64,000 nucleotides of DNA from Blastocatellia bacterium (GTDB taxonomy: Bacteria; Acidobacteriota; Blastocatellia; Chloracidobacteriales; Chloracidobacteriaceae). Positions 54,251-64,000 of this stretch are shown one piece after another; the first letter of the stretch is position 1; every line of letters begins with the position of its first letter. Both the position numbers and the translations under genes were made by a program. The stretch lies in NCBI GenBank assembly GCA_019695185.1, contig JAIBAN010000004.1:1-64000 (forward strand), written 5' to 3'. Below the pieces are notes generated by a model, which was not told the DNA's origin, searched no databases, and was given only the letters and a program-made list of their open reading frames with translations.

Positions 54251-55039
54251 ATGAACCGGCTTCCTTCAATGAAAAAAACAGCCCGGTCACAAGCCGCGCA
54301 GGCGGGCACAATAGCACAAAGTCCGGCCAGGCCGAAAACCGGCGGATGGTTGCGCAAATCGCTCAAAATTTTGGGACTCCTGCTTGTGGCAGGAATTGTC
54401 TGGCAGGCGGTCACCTGGCCGAGTGTCAGCCGCTTGGCGACGGAAAACCCTTCGACCACCGCCATGATTGAAGCCCGGTTGGCCCAGGCTGCCAGTGCCG
54501 GCCAACCACCCCGGCGGGAACAGACCTGGGTGCCCTACAATCGGATTTCACCCAACCTCAAACGGGCCGTCCTGGCCGGAGAAGACGCCAAATTTTTTGG
54601 ACATGATGGCTTTGACCGGGAAGCGCTTGAAAAAGCCATGCAGGAAAACTGGGCCAAAAAACAGTTTGTGCGCGGTGCCAGCACCATTTCCCAACAACTG
54701 ATTAAAAACCTGTACCTGTCCGAATCAAAAAACCCATTGCGCAAACTCAAGGAAGCTGCCCTCACGTGGCAGATGGAAAAGGCGCTGACCAAGGAACGGA
54801 TTCTGGAAATCTATCTGAATGTCATCGAATGGGGTGACGGCATTTATGGAGCTGAAGCCGCCTCCCAGTTTCATTTGCACAAATCGGCTGCGAATCTCTC
54901 GCCTGATGAGGCGGCGTTTCTGGCGGCGATGATTCCCAATCCCCGCACCGTTTTTAATCCGCAAAAAAACATGAAGCGCGTCCAGCGCCGGAAACGGCAT
55001 ATTTTGCGATTGATGACGGCAGTCCGCTTGCCCCGGTAG
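54251..55039 (+). CDS. mtgA: Monofunctional biosynthetic peptidoglycan transglycosylase
   Basis: 262 aa from ATG 54251. One N-terminal membrane anchor (about 38-53), then the GT51 domain with the catalytic Glu in VLAGEDAKFFGHDGFD (Glu 111), the RGASTISQQLIKNLYLS motif, and KERILEIYLNVIEWGDGIYGAEAAS. It polymerises lipid II into glycan strands outside the inner membrane; no transpeptidase domain is present. Confidence 0.95.
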   Translation: MNRLPSMKKTARSQAAQAGTIAQSPARPKTGGWLRKSLKILGLLLVAGIVWQAVTWPSVSRLATENPSTTAMIEARLAQAASAGQPPRREQTWVPYNRISPNLKRAVLAGEDAKFFGHDGFDREALEKAMQENWAKKQFVRGASTISQQLIKNLYLSESKNPLRKLKEAALTWQMEKALTKERILEIYLNVIEWGDGIYGAEAASQFHLHKSAANLSPDEAAFLAAMIPNPRTVFNPQKNMKRVQRRKRHILRLMTAVRLPR

Positions 55040-55169
55040 TCTTTTCGTGGAACCTTTCCCCGGTTTTGCACGACAACAGCAGCACAACACCCAAATCAAG
55101 ATTGATTTGACGAAAGCTGAACCGTCTGCTCAAAGCAGGACGTGAAGCATTCGTTTTGAGGAGGAACTT

Positions 55170-55652
55170 ATGTCACGAGTGATGCTGCGGTGGACGTTGT
55201 GTATCGGACTCTGGGCAGGATTGGCTGGTTACAGTTCGTTGGTTTCAATCTCAGCTCAGGCACCTCAGGCGGTAAGTGGAAAGGAATATTCCTCCGCCAC
55301 CATCCGGCACGACTGTGCGCCCTGGGACGGGGCGGCGGTCACGGTTGTTCTTTCCGGGAAACCGCAAAAATGCGAGGCGATGCCATACCCCAATCTCACG
55401 TTTCGAATCTGGAAAAGTGCGAGTGAAGCTTCCGGTCAAACATTCAAGTTTCCAGATGACCATGTGGGTGGGGTTTCCCTGATGAAACAGCCTCGGAGTT
55501 TTGTTCAAATCAAAAGTGGCTGGGTCCGGTTTCAAACCGTAACCGAAGGCAGTCCGGTCAAAGGTGACTATGACCTCACCTTTGAAGATGGTGTGACGCT
55601 GCGGGGGGCTTTTCAGGCCGATTGGTGCAAACAGGTCATGCCGTGCGGGTAA
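55170..55652 (+). CDS. Exported hypothetical protein
   Basis: 160 aa with a signal peptide (LCIGLWAGLAGYSSLVSISAQ) and GAGGAGG before ATG. The mature part is beta-rich with Cys pairs (HDCAPWDG, PQKCEAM, DWCKQVMPC) that could form disulfides. No family recognised. Probably its own transcript downstream of mtgA. Confidence 0.75.
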   Translation: MSRVMLRWTLCIGLWAGLAGYSSLVSISAQAPQAVSGKEYSSATIRHDCAPWDGAAVTVVLSGKPQKCEAMPYPNLTFRIWKSASEASGQTFKFPDDHVGGVSLMKQPRSFVQIKSGWVRFQTVTEGSPVKGDYDLTFEDGVTLRGAFQADWCKQVMPCG

Positions 55653-55682
55653 ATCGCACCACCACTTTCAAGTTCGTGATTT

Positions 55683-56468
55683 TTAAGAACTTCCCAAAAA
55701 ATCAAGCAGCCTCTGATTGAACTCCTGCGGGATTTCAAGCGGAAACACATGGCCTGCATTTTCAAACACATGGAGTTCCGAACCCATGATGTGGGATTCC
55801 AAATGTTCGCCAAAGGTCGGAGGTGTCTGACGGTCGTTGGCGGCATAACACAGCAGGGTTTTGGCGGAAATCCGGTGCAGCAGCGGCGTGACATCGGCTT
55901 CGGCCAGCATTTCGGCAGTGGCCGCGAAACTGGCACGGTCCTGGGTGAGAAAAGCAGCAGCCAGTGCCTGATAGGATGTGTCCTCCAATGTGACCTCGTG
56001 CCCAAAGAGCCGGATGGCAAAGGATTCGGCTACGGCTTGCATGCCTTGCTCCCGCGCCACTGTGGCCAAGGCGTGCAGGGCCGCTTTGCCTTTGCGGGGA
56101 AAGCTGGAGGTGGTGCTGGCCAGGACCAGCCTGCGTACCAGAACCTGAAACTGACCGGCAAACGCCTGGGCAATGATGCCTCCCAGGGAAAGCCCGACGA
56201 GATGGGCTTTGGGGATGGCCAACGTCTTGAGCAATGCCCGCAAATCCTTGACATGGGTGAAGAGTGCCTGATTGGTCGAAGGTGACGAGCCTCCGTGGCC
56301 GCGCAAATCATAACGGACGACGGTGAAATGCTGGGAAAGCGCGCGGGCCTGTCCAGCCCAAAAGGAAAGATTCCCGCCCAGCCCATGAATGAAAACCACC
56401 GGTTCACCGGAACCGGAGACAGAAACCTGGAGGATGGTTTCGGCATCAACCTGAATTCGTTGCAACAT
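55683..56468 (-). CDS. Alpha/beta hydrolase
   Basis: 261 aa. Oxyanion motif VVFIHGLGGN, nucleophile elbow GLSLGG (about Ser 93), acid in CYAANDRQTP and His in NAGHVFPLE. The layout is like 3-oxoadipate enol-lactonase (PcaD) and related esterases, but no beta-ketoadipate neighbours are present, so the substrate is unknown. Divergent from the SAM hydrolase gene. Confidence 0.88.
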   Translation of the reverse strand: MLQRIQVDAETILQVSVSGSGEPVVFIHGLGGNLSFWAGQARALSQHFTVVRYDLRGHGGSSPSTNQALFTHVKDLRALLKTLAIPKAHLVGLSLGGIIAQAFAGQFQVLVRRLVLASTTSSFPRKGKAALHALATVAREQGMQAVAESFAIRLFGHEVTLEDTSYQALAAAFLTQDRASFAATAEMLAEADVTPLLHRISAKTLLCYAANDRQTPPTFGEHLESHIMGSELHVFENAGHVFPLEIPQEFNQRLLDFLGSS

Positions 56469-56656
56469 GGATTTTTGGTTTTGTACCTGAAAAAAGATTT
56501 GTCAACCGCCATATTGTACGCCGAAGCCGCACCTGTGCTACAGTGTGCGCCGCACTTCCGGCTTTCTTTTCCGCATTTTACAACACACACAAGCTTTCAA
56601 CCCTGCGGACGCGCTGTGATGGCGTCCGGCCAGATTCTGTTCCGGGAGAAATCTGC

Positions 56657-57454
56657 ATGGCCAAACGTCCAATTGTCACCCTGATGACCGATTTCGGTAC
56701 CTCCGACCATTTTGTCGCTGCGACCAAAGCCTCCATTCTCAACATTCACCAGGAAGTGGACATCGTTGACCTGACCCATGAAATTCCGGCGCATGACGTT
56801 TTCGCCGGTGCCTTTACGTTGCGCAATGCCATCAGCCTGTTTCCCCGCTTTACCCTGCATGTGGCAGTGGTGGACCCGACGGTCGGCTCAGCCCGGCGTC
56901 CGATTCTGGTCATGACGGACAACTTCAACTTTTTGGGGCCGGATAACGGCCTGTTCAGCTATATCTATCAGGACGAAACCGTCAACCGGGTGCTGCATGT
57001 CACAGCCCAGCATTATTTTCGCCATCCGGTCTGCCCGACGTTTCATGCCCGCGACATTTTTGCTCCGATTGCCGGTTATATCTGCAAGGGCGTGGACCCA
57101 CGCAAAGTCGGCGATGAAATCAGCGATTACGTCCGATTCGACACACCCAAGCCGAATGCCAGCGACCCGAAAATGATTCGCGGGGCAATCTTGCATGTGG
57201 ACCGTTTTGGCAATTGCTTTACCAATTTCACCAAAAATGAAGTGACCTTGGAAGGTATTCGGGCCGGTGGCCGCCTGATTGTCAACAACCGCGAAATTAC
57301 GAAGTTTGGCACTCACTATGCCGAAGCCCAGCCGAATGAACTGATGGCGCTTTTCTCCAGTACCGGTTTGCTGGAAATCGCGGCGGCCAAGGTTCCGGCA
57401 GCCAACCTGCTCCAAGTGCGGCGCGGAGTGGAAGTGGTGTTTGCGATTCCGTAA
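56657..57454 (+). CDS. SAM hydrolase/SAM hydroxide adenosyltransferase (DUF62)
   Basis: 265 aa from ATG 56657 with GGGAG about 8 nt upstream. Family motifs are clear: TLMTDFGTSDHFVAATKASI, DLTHEIPAHDVFAGAFTL, HVAVVDPTVGS, NFLGPDNGLFSYI, ILHVDRFGNCFTN. The fold is that of fluorinase/chlorinase relatives, which here hydrolyse S-adenosylmethionine to adenosine and methionine. DUF3291 follows 27 bp later, probably co-transcribed. Confidence 0.92.
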   Translation: MAKRPIVTLMTDFGTSDHFVAATKASILNIHQEVDIVDLTHEIPAHDVFAGAFTLRNAISLFPRFTLHVAVVDPTVGSARRPILVMTDNFNFLGPDNGLFSYIYQDETVNRVLHVTAQHYFRHPVCPTFHARDIFAPIAGYICKGVDPRKVGDEISDYVRFDTPKPNASDPKMIRGAILHVDRFGNCFTNFTKNEVTLEGIRAGGRLIVNNREITKFGTHYAEAQPNELMALFSSTGLLEIAAAKVPAANLLQVRRGVEVVFAIP

Positions 57455-57481
57455 GGCCAAACAGAAGTAAGGAAAAGGCTT

Positions 57482-57943
57482 GTGTCTGCGTATCACCTTG
57501 CCCAGCTCAATATCGCCGTCATGAAGGAACCACTGGATTCGCCCGTCATGGCTGATTTTGTGGCCAATCTGGACCGAATCAACGCCCTGGCCGAAACCGC
57601 GCCTGGTTTTGTCTGGCGGCTCCAGACTGATGAAGGCGATGCCACCGCCCTGCGTCCGATGGGCGACCAGATTCTGGTCAATATGTCAGTTTGGGAAGAT
57701 ATGGCCTCACTCAGCCAATATGTCTACAAATCCGACCATGCCGACATCATGCGACGGCGACGGGAATGGTTTGAAGCCATGACCGAGGCATTTCTGGTGT
57801 TGTGGTGGGTTCCCAAAGGTCATCGGCCCACTATCAACGAGGCACTGGACCGGTTGGGAGACCTGCGTCAGTTGGGGCCGACAGCCAAGGCATTCACCTT
57901 TCGGCAGATGTTCCCCCCACCGGATGAAAGCGAACTGACCTAA
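57482..57943 (+). CDS. DUF3291 ABM-like protein
   Basis: 153 aa from GTG 57482. The whole DUF3291 fold is present (YHLAQLNIAVMKEPLDSPVM, GFVWRLQTDEGDATALRP, NMSVWEDMASLSQYVYKSDH, RREWFE, LWWVPKGHRPT). It is a ferredoxin-like fold related to antibiotic biosynthesis monooxygenases; its role is unknown. Confidence 0.9.
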   Translation: MSAYHLAQLNIAVMKEPLDSPVMADFVANLDRINALAETAPGFVWRLQTDEGDATALRPMGDQILVNMSVWEDMASLSQYVYKSDHADIMRRRREWFEAMTEAFLVLWWVPKGHRPTINEALDRLGDLRQLGPTAKAFTFRQMFPPPDESELT

Positions 57944-57956
57944 ATCACCCGGAATC

Positions 57957-57981
57957 GGCCAAGCCTCTTGGAGGCTTGGCC
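57957..57981 (+). terminator. Strong hairpin after the DUF3291 gene
   Basis: Perfect 11-bp stem GGCCAAGCCTC / GAGGCTTGGCC with a 3-nt TTG loop, 14 bp past the stop codon; only a weak T content follows. Confidence 0.7.
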
Positions 57982-58076
57982 TTATGAGTCAGAGCCCCCC
58001 TCTCTGCAAGGCTTCAGGCCGTAAATTCTCCCGGAGAATATTTGCCCCCTTGTCACCTTTCCCCGGTCTCTGCTAG

Positions 58077-59582
<1,506 letters not shown>

Positions 59583-59640
59583 GCAATCAGGGCTGTGGAC
59601 TGAGTTGGAATCAATTCGGTTATCATTCAGGCAACACCTG

Positions 59641-59683
59641 CAGAGCGTCTTTGGGACTTCCAAAGGCGCTCTGTTTTCATTTT
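59641..59683 (+). terminator. Intrinsic terminator of atpD
   Basis: Stem CAGAGCGTCTTTGG / CCAAAGGCGCTCTG (59641-59654 and 59660-59673, one mispair) with a 5-nt loop and a TTTTCATTTT tail. Confidence 0.85.
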
Positions 59684-59689
59684 AGGGGA

Positions 59690-59728
59690 AACAAAAAAAG
59701 CCTCCTGACCAAATCTGGTCAGGAGGCT
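59690..59728 (-). terminator. Intrinsic terminator of recA
   Basis: Perfect 12-bp stem AGCCTCCTGACC / GGTCAGGAGGCT with a 6-nt loop; on the minus strand it is followed by a run of seven T. It lies 22 bp past the recA stop. Confidence 0.92.
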
Positions 59729-59750
59729 GCAAAAGGCACAGAAGGAGAGA

Positions 59751-60848
59751 TTACTTTTTCTCAGCGGAAGCCCGGCTGATGACCCGTTCTTCCAACGAAC
59801 GCGGCGGGGCCGGGGCTTCGGCTCCGGCATCTTTCCCAGCATCCTTGTTCTGGGAAGGGAAGAGCAGGGGACGCAGGTCAGTTTCAATCCGGTTCACCAG
59901 TTCGCGGTTGTTGATGAGCTGGTTGCGCAGATTTTCCCGGCCCTGTCCCAACCGTTCGCCTTTGTAGGAAAACCACGAACCGCTCTTTTCAATCAGTTTG
60001 TATTCAATGCCAAGGTCAATCAGGTCGCCTTCGCGGGAAATGCCATGGCCGTACAAAATATCCACTTCAACTTCCCGGAACGGGGCAGCCAATTTATTTT
60101 TGACGATTTTGATTTTCGTGCGGGTGCCGGTCATTTCATCCCCGTCTTTGAGCTTTGAAATCGTGCGAATGTCCATCCGAACTGAGGCATAGAATTTCAG
60201 TGCCCGTCCACCCGTGGTGGTTTCCGGCGAACCAAACATGACCCCGATTTTTTCCCGAATCTGGTTGATGAAAATCAAACAGGTGTTGGTCCGCGAGGCC
60301 ACGGCGGTCAGTTTCCGCAGGGCCTGCGACATCAGCCGTGCCTGTAACCCCGGCAGGGAATCGCCCATATCGCCGTCAAGCTCGGCTTTCGGCACCAGGG
60401 CGGCCACCGAGTCCACCACAATCAAATCAATTGCCCCCGAACGGACCAAAGCTTCGGCAATTTCCAGAGCCTGTTCTCCGGAATCAGGCTGTGAAACAAA
60501 CAGGTTGGCCGTGTCGACGCCCAGTTTCTGGGCATAATTGGGGTCCAGCGCATGTTCAGCATCAATGAATGCCACGGTCCCACCCTGCCGTTGAACTTCG
60601 GCTACGACATGGAGGGACAGCGTGGTTTTCCCGCCTGATTCAGGTCCATAGATTTCGATAATCCGCCCTCGTGGCAGGCCACCGATGCCAAGCGCCGAGT
60701 CAAGACTTAAACAGGTCGTGGAAATGACCGGGGTTTCAACTATTTTTTTGTCACCCAGGCGCATAATCACGCCTTTGCCGAATTGTTTCTCAAGCCCCAT
60801 AATGGCGGCATCAATCGCCTTATTTCGTTCAACTTTTTCGTCTGCCAT
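59751..60848 (-). CDS. recA: Recombinase A
   Basis: 365 aa. Walker [10 protein letters not shown] (68-76; most RecA proteins have GPESSGKTT), catalytic Glu in [12 protein letters not shown], Walker [13 protein letters not shown], loop L1/L2 regions ([41 protein letters not shown]). It forms filaments on single-stranded DNA for recombination and SOS induction. AGGA lies 7 nt before ATG. The C-terminal tail is basic/Ala-rich rather than strongly acidic. Confidence 0.98.
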   Translation of the reverse strand: MADEKVERNKAIDAAIMGLEKQFGKGVIMRLGDKKIVETPVISTTCLSLDSALGIGGLPRGRIIEIYGPESGGKTTLSLHVVAEVQRQGGTVAFIDAEHALDPNYAQKLGVDTANLFVSQPDSGEQALEIAEALVRSGAIDLIVVDSVAALVPKAELDGDMGDSLPGLQARLMSQALRKLTAVASRTNTCLIFINQIREKIGVMFGSPETTTGGRALKFYASVRMDIRTISKLKDGDEMTGTRTKIKIVKNKLAAPFREVEVDILYGHGISREGDLIDLGIEYKLIEKSGSWFSYKGERLGQGRENLRNQLINNRELVNRIETDLRPLLFPSQNKDAGKDAGAEAPAPPRSLEERVISRASAEKK

Positions 60849-61027
60849 AGCCGTTCCTACTGTGTTTTTGGAATAATGTGATTTTGAGTTTTTACCCCAG
60901 GAATGCTAGTTTTTGAAAGTCCAGTTTTCCAACAACTCAGACGTGCTCTCCATCGTCTGGAACTTCCAAAAAAGAGTATTCCTGGGGAGCTTGCTGCGAT
61001 TCATTACGTTGTAAGCCTCGCATCAGT

Positions 61028-61053
61028 TTCGAATATTTTCGAATATTTTCGAA
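61028..61053. promoter_or_regulatory. Triple TTCGAA motif, candidate operator upstream of recA
   Basis: Three TTCGAA hexamers repeat at an exact 10-bp period (61028, 61038, 61048), giving overlapping CGAA-N4-TTCG palindromes. The 10-bp spacing places them on the same face of the helix. It lies about 180 bp before the recA ATG. A LexA-type or other SOS operator is possible; this is not a consensus that I can match with certainty. Confidence 0.4.
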
Positions 61054-61165
61054 AAATTTTCAAGTATTTTTTTATAAAGGCTCAGAGGTCGGAAATTTTT
61101 GATTTTTGACTTGAACGGTTCTCAAGCTGCTCCGTGAACAAGATATTTCAGATTTCTTTGTCCGC

Positions 61166-61190
61166 CCCCTGAACCCTGAACCCTGAACCC
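61166..61190. repeat. GAACCCT heptamer array (single arm)
   Basis: Three-plus units of CCCTGAA, 23 bp before the NHL gene ATG, with no left arm. Confidence 0.8.
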
Positions 61191-61212
61191 TTGCGCGTTC
61201 GTCGAGGACTCC

Positions 61213-64000
61213 ATGCTTGAATATGTGCGATTTGAGGCCGGTGGTTTTAGTTTTGAACATCCCGGCGCATGGCAATCGGAAACTCTTCCAGGATTTAACA
61301 CTGTTGTGTGCGGTCCCGGCATGATGCGGGTCTATTTTCAGGTCGTGGCCTTTCCCGACCGGGCCCAGGAGCCGGCTGACTGGATGGCTCCCATGAAACT
61401 GGTTGAATTGGTTCAACCGGAAGCGCTGGACGGCATTGTCGGAAAAAAAACCCAACTGGGCGAAATCACCGGAATTACAATTGAAGCCTCCATGCTTCAA
61501 GAGGGCGACCCGTTTGAACTGTACCTCCTGGCCGTGCGCTGTTTGCAGGGAAAGGGAGTGGCCCGGGTCGTACTGGCCATCGTGGCTCCGGGGGCGATAC
61601 TGGATGCTGCCGGACCGGTCATTCAACAAATTCTGGACAGTCTGAAACTGGAACAATCCCAGTGGAGCACCATGAGAAAGCTCCCGGCGGCGGTAACCAG
61701 CGAGCTTGATTTTGCCAGTGACGCCCGCATTTCACCGACGCGTGAGCTTCCGATTCCCGAAGAAGTCAAGCCCTCCACCCCAAGTCCGCTGCCACCGGTG
61801 TATATGCCGACCGCCATTCTGGCTGAATCCATGCTTTCCGATTTGGACAAATATTCCGAATCAGGCGAACAGGCCGGATTGGCCACAGCAGGACAGGCGG
61901 CTTCCATTGACCCGTCCAACTTTGTCGTTTCAACCGTTACTGGCGGTGGGGCCGGGTTTCGGGATGGTCCTTCGGCACTGGCCTCATTCCAGCGCCCCAA
62001 CGGAATTACCTCTGACACGCAAGGCAACCTCTATGTAGCGGATTTTGGCAACCATCGAATCCGCCGGATTTCACCCGAAGGCATCACCACCACTCTTGCC
62101 GGAAGCATGGCCGGATTACGGGATGAACCGGGCTCGCTGGCGATGTTCAACGGTCCCCGTGGCATTGTCTATGCCAATGGCTATTTATATGTGGCTGATT
62201 TGAATAATGCCGTGATTCGCCGGGTTGCCCTCAACGGAACGGTCAAAACCTTTTCCGGCAATGGAACCAGAGGCATGAACGACGGCATGCCCCACCAGGC
62301 CCAATTTGACGCTCCACGGGCGGTTACCGCCGATGCCATGGGCAATCTTTTTGTGGCGGACGGGGTGCGGGTGCGCCGGATTTCCGGGGATGGAAAAGTC
62401 CAGACCATTGCGGGCAGCACCCAGGGAGTACGGGACGGCCTCATTGGGCAGGCGTTGTTTGACACGCTGGGAAGCATTTCGCTTGACGGGGCCGGCAACA
62501 TTTACGTGGCGGATGTCGGCAACCGCGCCATTCGCAAAATCACGCGGGCAGGCGAAGTGGTGACCTTGCCGCAAGGCCCCATGGCCAATCGGAGTGGTGC
62601 CCGGATTGAAGAACCGGTGGCGGTGGTGGCTTCTCCGGAGGGACTTCTCTATGTTGCCGATGCGGCTGATTTTTCCATCAAATGTATGTTTCCGGATGGC
62701 AGCGTGGTGACCATTGCCGGAACCGGCGAGCAAGGCAACCGGGATGGAAAAGGCGGCTATGGGGATGGCTGTGCCGAATTCTGGTCCCCCACAGGGCTGA
62801 CCCTGGTCAAAAACATGCTCTATGTGACCGACCGCGACACCCACCTGATTCGTGCCATTCGCATTCCGCGCCCGTTTGAGGCGGCCAAAACGGAAACCGC
62901 GATTGAAGCAACTCCGGCTCCGCTGGCACCCCCGCCCTCACCCCGGCCTGTGCCGGACGTCACCCAGGCTTTGCTGGGAACCGTTCCTTTTGGTTCAGCG
63001 CCAAGCGCTTCAGCCCCCGCTTTTGCCCCACAGGTACCACCCCAATCGGTCCAACAACCCCGAGTCAGGGTGCCTGTCAGCCGGAATGCCCCGGATTTCC
63101 TGGCCACGACCCTGGCCGGAAGCGACGTTGGGTTTCGGGATGGCAACGGCGAGGCAGTCCGTTTCAATTGCCCCATGGGGCTCTGTGTGGATTCAGCCGG
63201 AACGATTTATGTGGCTGACCACTTTAATCATTGCATTCGGGGCGTCACCAACGATGGCATGGTTTTGACATTGGCCGGCAGCCTGGAAAGCGGTTTCAAG
63301 GACGATGTGGGCACCCGTGCCTGTTTCAAAGGCCCTTTGGGAATTGCAGTTGGCCCGGAAGGAAACCTGTATGTGTCAGACCATCTCAACGGGTGCGTCC
63401 GGCTTGTGACAATTAAAGGCGAGGTGCGTACCCTGGCCGGCTCCGGAACCCCCGGTTTCCGCGACGGCACAGGTCGCAATGCCCAGTTTGAAGGTCCGAA
63501 AGGGGTTGCGGTGGATCCTGCCGGGCGCATTTGGGTGGCTGATGGCGCGACCATTCGGTGTATTGAAGAGGATGGCAAGGTAACGACTATTGCCGGTGGT
63601 TCGCGCGGGTTTGCTGACGGACGGGGCAGTGCCGCTGCTTTCGGCTGGCCTTATGCTTTGGCACTTGACATTGAGGGAACCTGTTATGTGGCGGATGCCG
63701 CCAATCATGCCATTCGGCGGGTGACTTATGATGGTGAGGTGACCACCGTTTATGGAGCGCCTCATCTGAAGGAACTCAATTTCCCAAGTGGGATTGCCGT
63801 GGACTTGGCAGGCACCATCTATGTCGCTGACACCAACAACCATCGGATTCTCCGGCTTGATGCGGAAGAACACGGTGGAGTGAAAGCCAGCCTGATTTGT
63901 GGTTCACGCCAGGGAACCCGGAATGGTCGCGGGGCGGATGCCGAACTGAACGGTCCCCGTGGATTGGGTCTGGGACCGGGTGGGGAATTGTTTGTGGCTG
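61213..64000 (+). CDS. NHL-repeat beta-propeller protein, C-terminus outside the window
   Basis: At least 929 codons from ATG 61213 (GAGG 5 nt upstream), still open at the window end. Residues 1-160 look like a PsbP/DUF1795-type small domain (FSFEHPGAWQSETLPGF). A Pro-rich linker precedes NHL repeats of the form NGITSDTQGNLYVADFGNHR, repeated about every 50 residues; a second Pro-rich linker (about 560-615) separates two propellers. Each blade ends in a VTTLAG/GFRDG segment. There is no signal peptide, which is unusual for NHL proteins of this type, so it may be cytoplasmic. Ligand-binding or scaffold role; no enzyme motif seen. Confidence 0.88.
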   Translation, partial: MLEYVRFEAGGFSFEHPGAWQSETLPGFNTVVCGPGMMRVYFQVVAFPDRAQEPADWMAPMKLVELVQPEALDGIVGKKTQLGEITGITIEASMLQEGDPFELYLLAVRCLQGKGVARVVLAIVAPGAILDAAGPVIQQILDSLKLEQSQWSTMRKLPAAVTSELDFASDARISPTRELPIPEEVKPSTPSPLPPVYMPTAILAESMLSDLDKYSESGEQAGLATAGQAASIDPSNFVVSTVTGGGAGFRDGPSALASFQRPNGITSDTQGNLYVADFGNHRIRRISPEGITTTLAGSMAGLRDEPGSLAMFNGPRGIVYANGYLYVADLNNAVIRRVALNGTVKTFSGNGTRGMNDGMPHQAQFDAPRAVTADAMGNLFVADGVRVRRISGDGKVQTIAGSTQGVRDGLIGQALFDTLGSISLDGAGNIYVADVGNRAIRKITRAGEVVTLPQGPMANRSGARIEEPVAVVASPEGLLYVADAADFSIKCMFPDGSVVTIAGTGEQGNRDGKGGYGDGCAEFWSPTGLTLVKNMLYVTDRDTHLIRAIRIPRPFEAAKTETAIEATPAPLAPPPSPRPVPDVTQALLGTVPFGSAPSASAPAFAPQVPPQSVQQPRVRVPVSRNAPDFLATTLAGSDVGFRDGNGEAVRFNCPMGLCVDSAGTIYVADHFNHCIRGVTNDGMVLTLAGSLESGFKDDVGTRACFKGPLGIAVGPEGNLYVSDHLNGCVRLVTIKGEVRTLAGSGTPGFRDGTGRNAQFEGPKGVAVDPAGRIWVADGATIRCIEEDGKVTTIAGGSRGFADGRGSAAAFGWPYALALDIEGTCYVADAANHAIRRVTYDGEVTTVYGAPHLKELNFPSGIAVDLAGTIYVADTNNHRILRLDAEEHGGVKASLICGSRQGTRNGRGADAELNGPRGLGLGPGGELFVA

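Larger units (their letters stand above)
60849..61212. other. recA upstream region and NHL-gene leader
   Basis: 364 bp between recA and the NHL gene, which point in opposite directions. It contains a triple TTCGAA motif (61028-61053), an A/T-rich stretch beside it, and one GAACCCT array (61166-61190). No gene is supported here. Confidence 0.5.

Overview
The window is 64 kb of GC-rich bacterial chromosome with about 43 genes on both strands, many standing alone or in pairs. No rRNA, tRNA, CRISPR array, transposase or phage gene is visible. Marker genes include recA, atpD and carB. Several gene types point to a Gram-negative, regulation-heavy lineage: Ser/Thr kinases with N-terminal tails or extracellular propellers, a VPS10/BNR giant protein, an orthocaspase, an Rsm22-like methyltransferase, S41 and M48 peptidases, and DsbD. 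Acidobacteriota, perhaps Blastocatellia-like, is my best guess; this is inferred from gene types, not from a phylogenetic marker search.

Layout. 0-8 kb: a PEGA protein behind a Ser/Thr kinase-FGE fusion, a GT4 glycosyltransferase, an orthocaspase with Tudor-like C-terminal domains, and an Rsm22-family protein. 8-16 kb: an ABC exporter pair, an AAA ATPase, an M48 protease, a Spy/CpxP-like protein and YbjQ. 16-31 kb: a large membrane protein with a GH114 enzyme, a multi-PAS hybrid histidine kinase, a BNR/VPS10 protein, DsbD and a glutamine amidotransferase. 31-38 kb: an O-methyltransferase, a rhomboid protease, a HAD phosphatase and a beta-propeller Ser/Thr kinase. 38-47 kb: carB, an AlbA_2 regulator, a WHy/LEA protein, small proteins and a helicase lacking its first RecA domain. 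47-57 kb: a propeller histidine kinase, an S41 protease, an MFS exporter, DUF2752, MtgA, a hydrolase and a SAM hydrolase. 57-64 kb: DUF3291, a lone atpD, recA, and an NHL-repeat protein running off the window.

The most unusual feature is not a gene. About 21 of the intergenic gaps carry arrays of short units, mostly 7 bp (GGACTGA, GGGTTCA, GAATTGA, GTTTTGA, GGGTCCA), one 9-bp unit, and a 26-bp unit containing a small palindrome. Most occur as two inverted arms around a 60-110 nt core, so each gap could fold into one long hairpin. The two arms of one locus share private interruptions. Cores from different loci are recognisably homologous. The palindromic version shows compensatory stem changes around a TTNA loop. 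The elements often run up to the start or stop codon of the neighbouring gene and in three unrelated genes supply the last codons (a common RTED-stop tail). They resemble in style the heptanucleotide STRR repeats known from cyanobacteria, but the inverted, core-containing organisation looks distinct.
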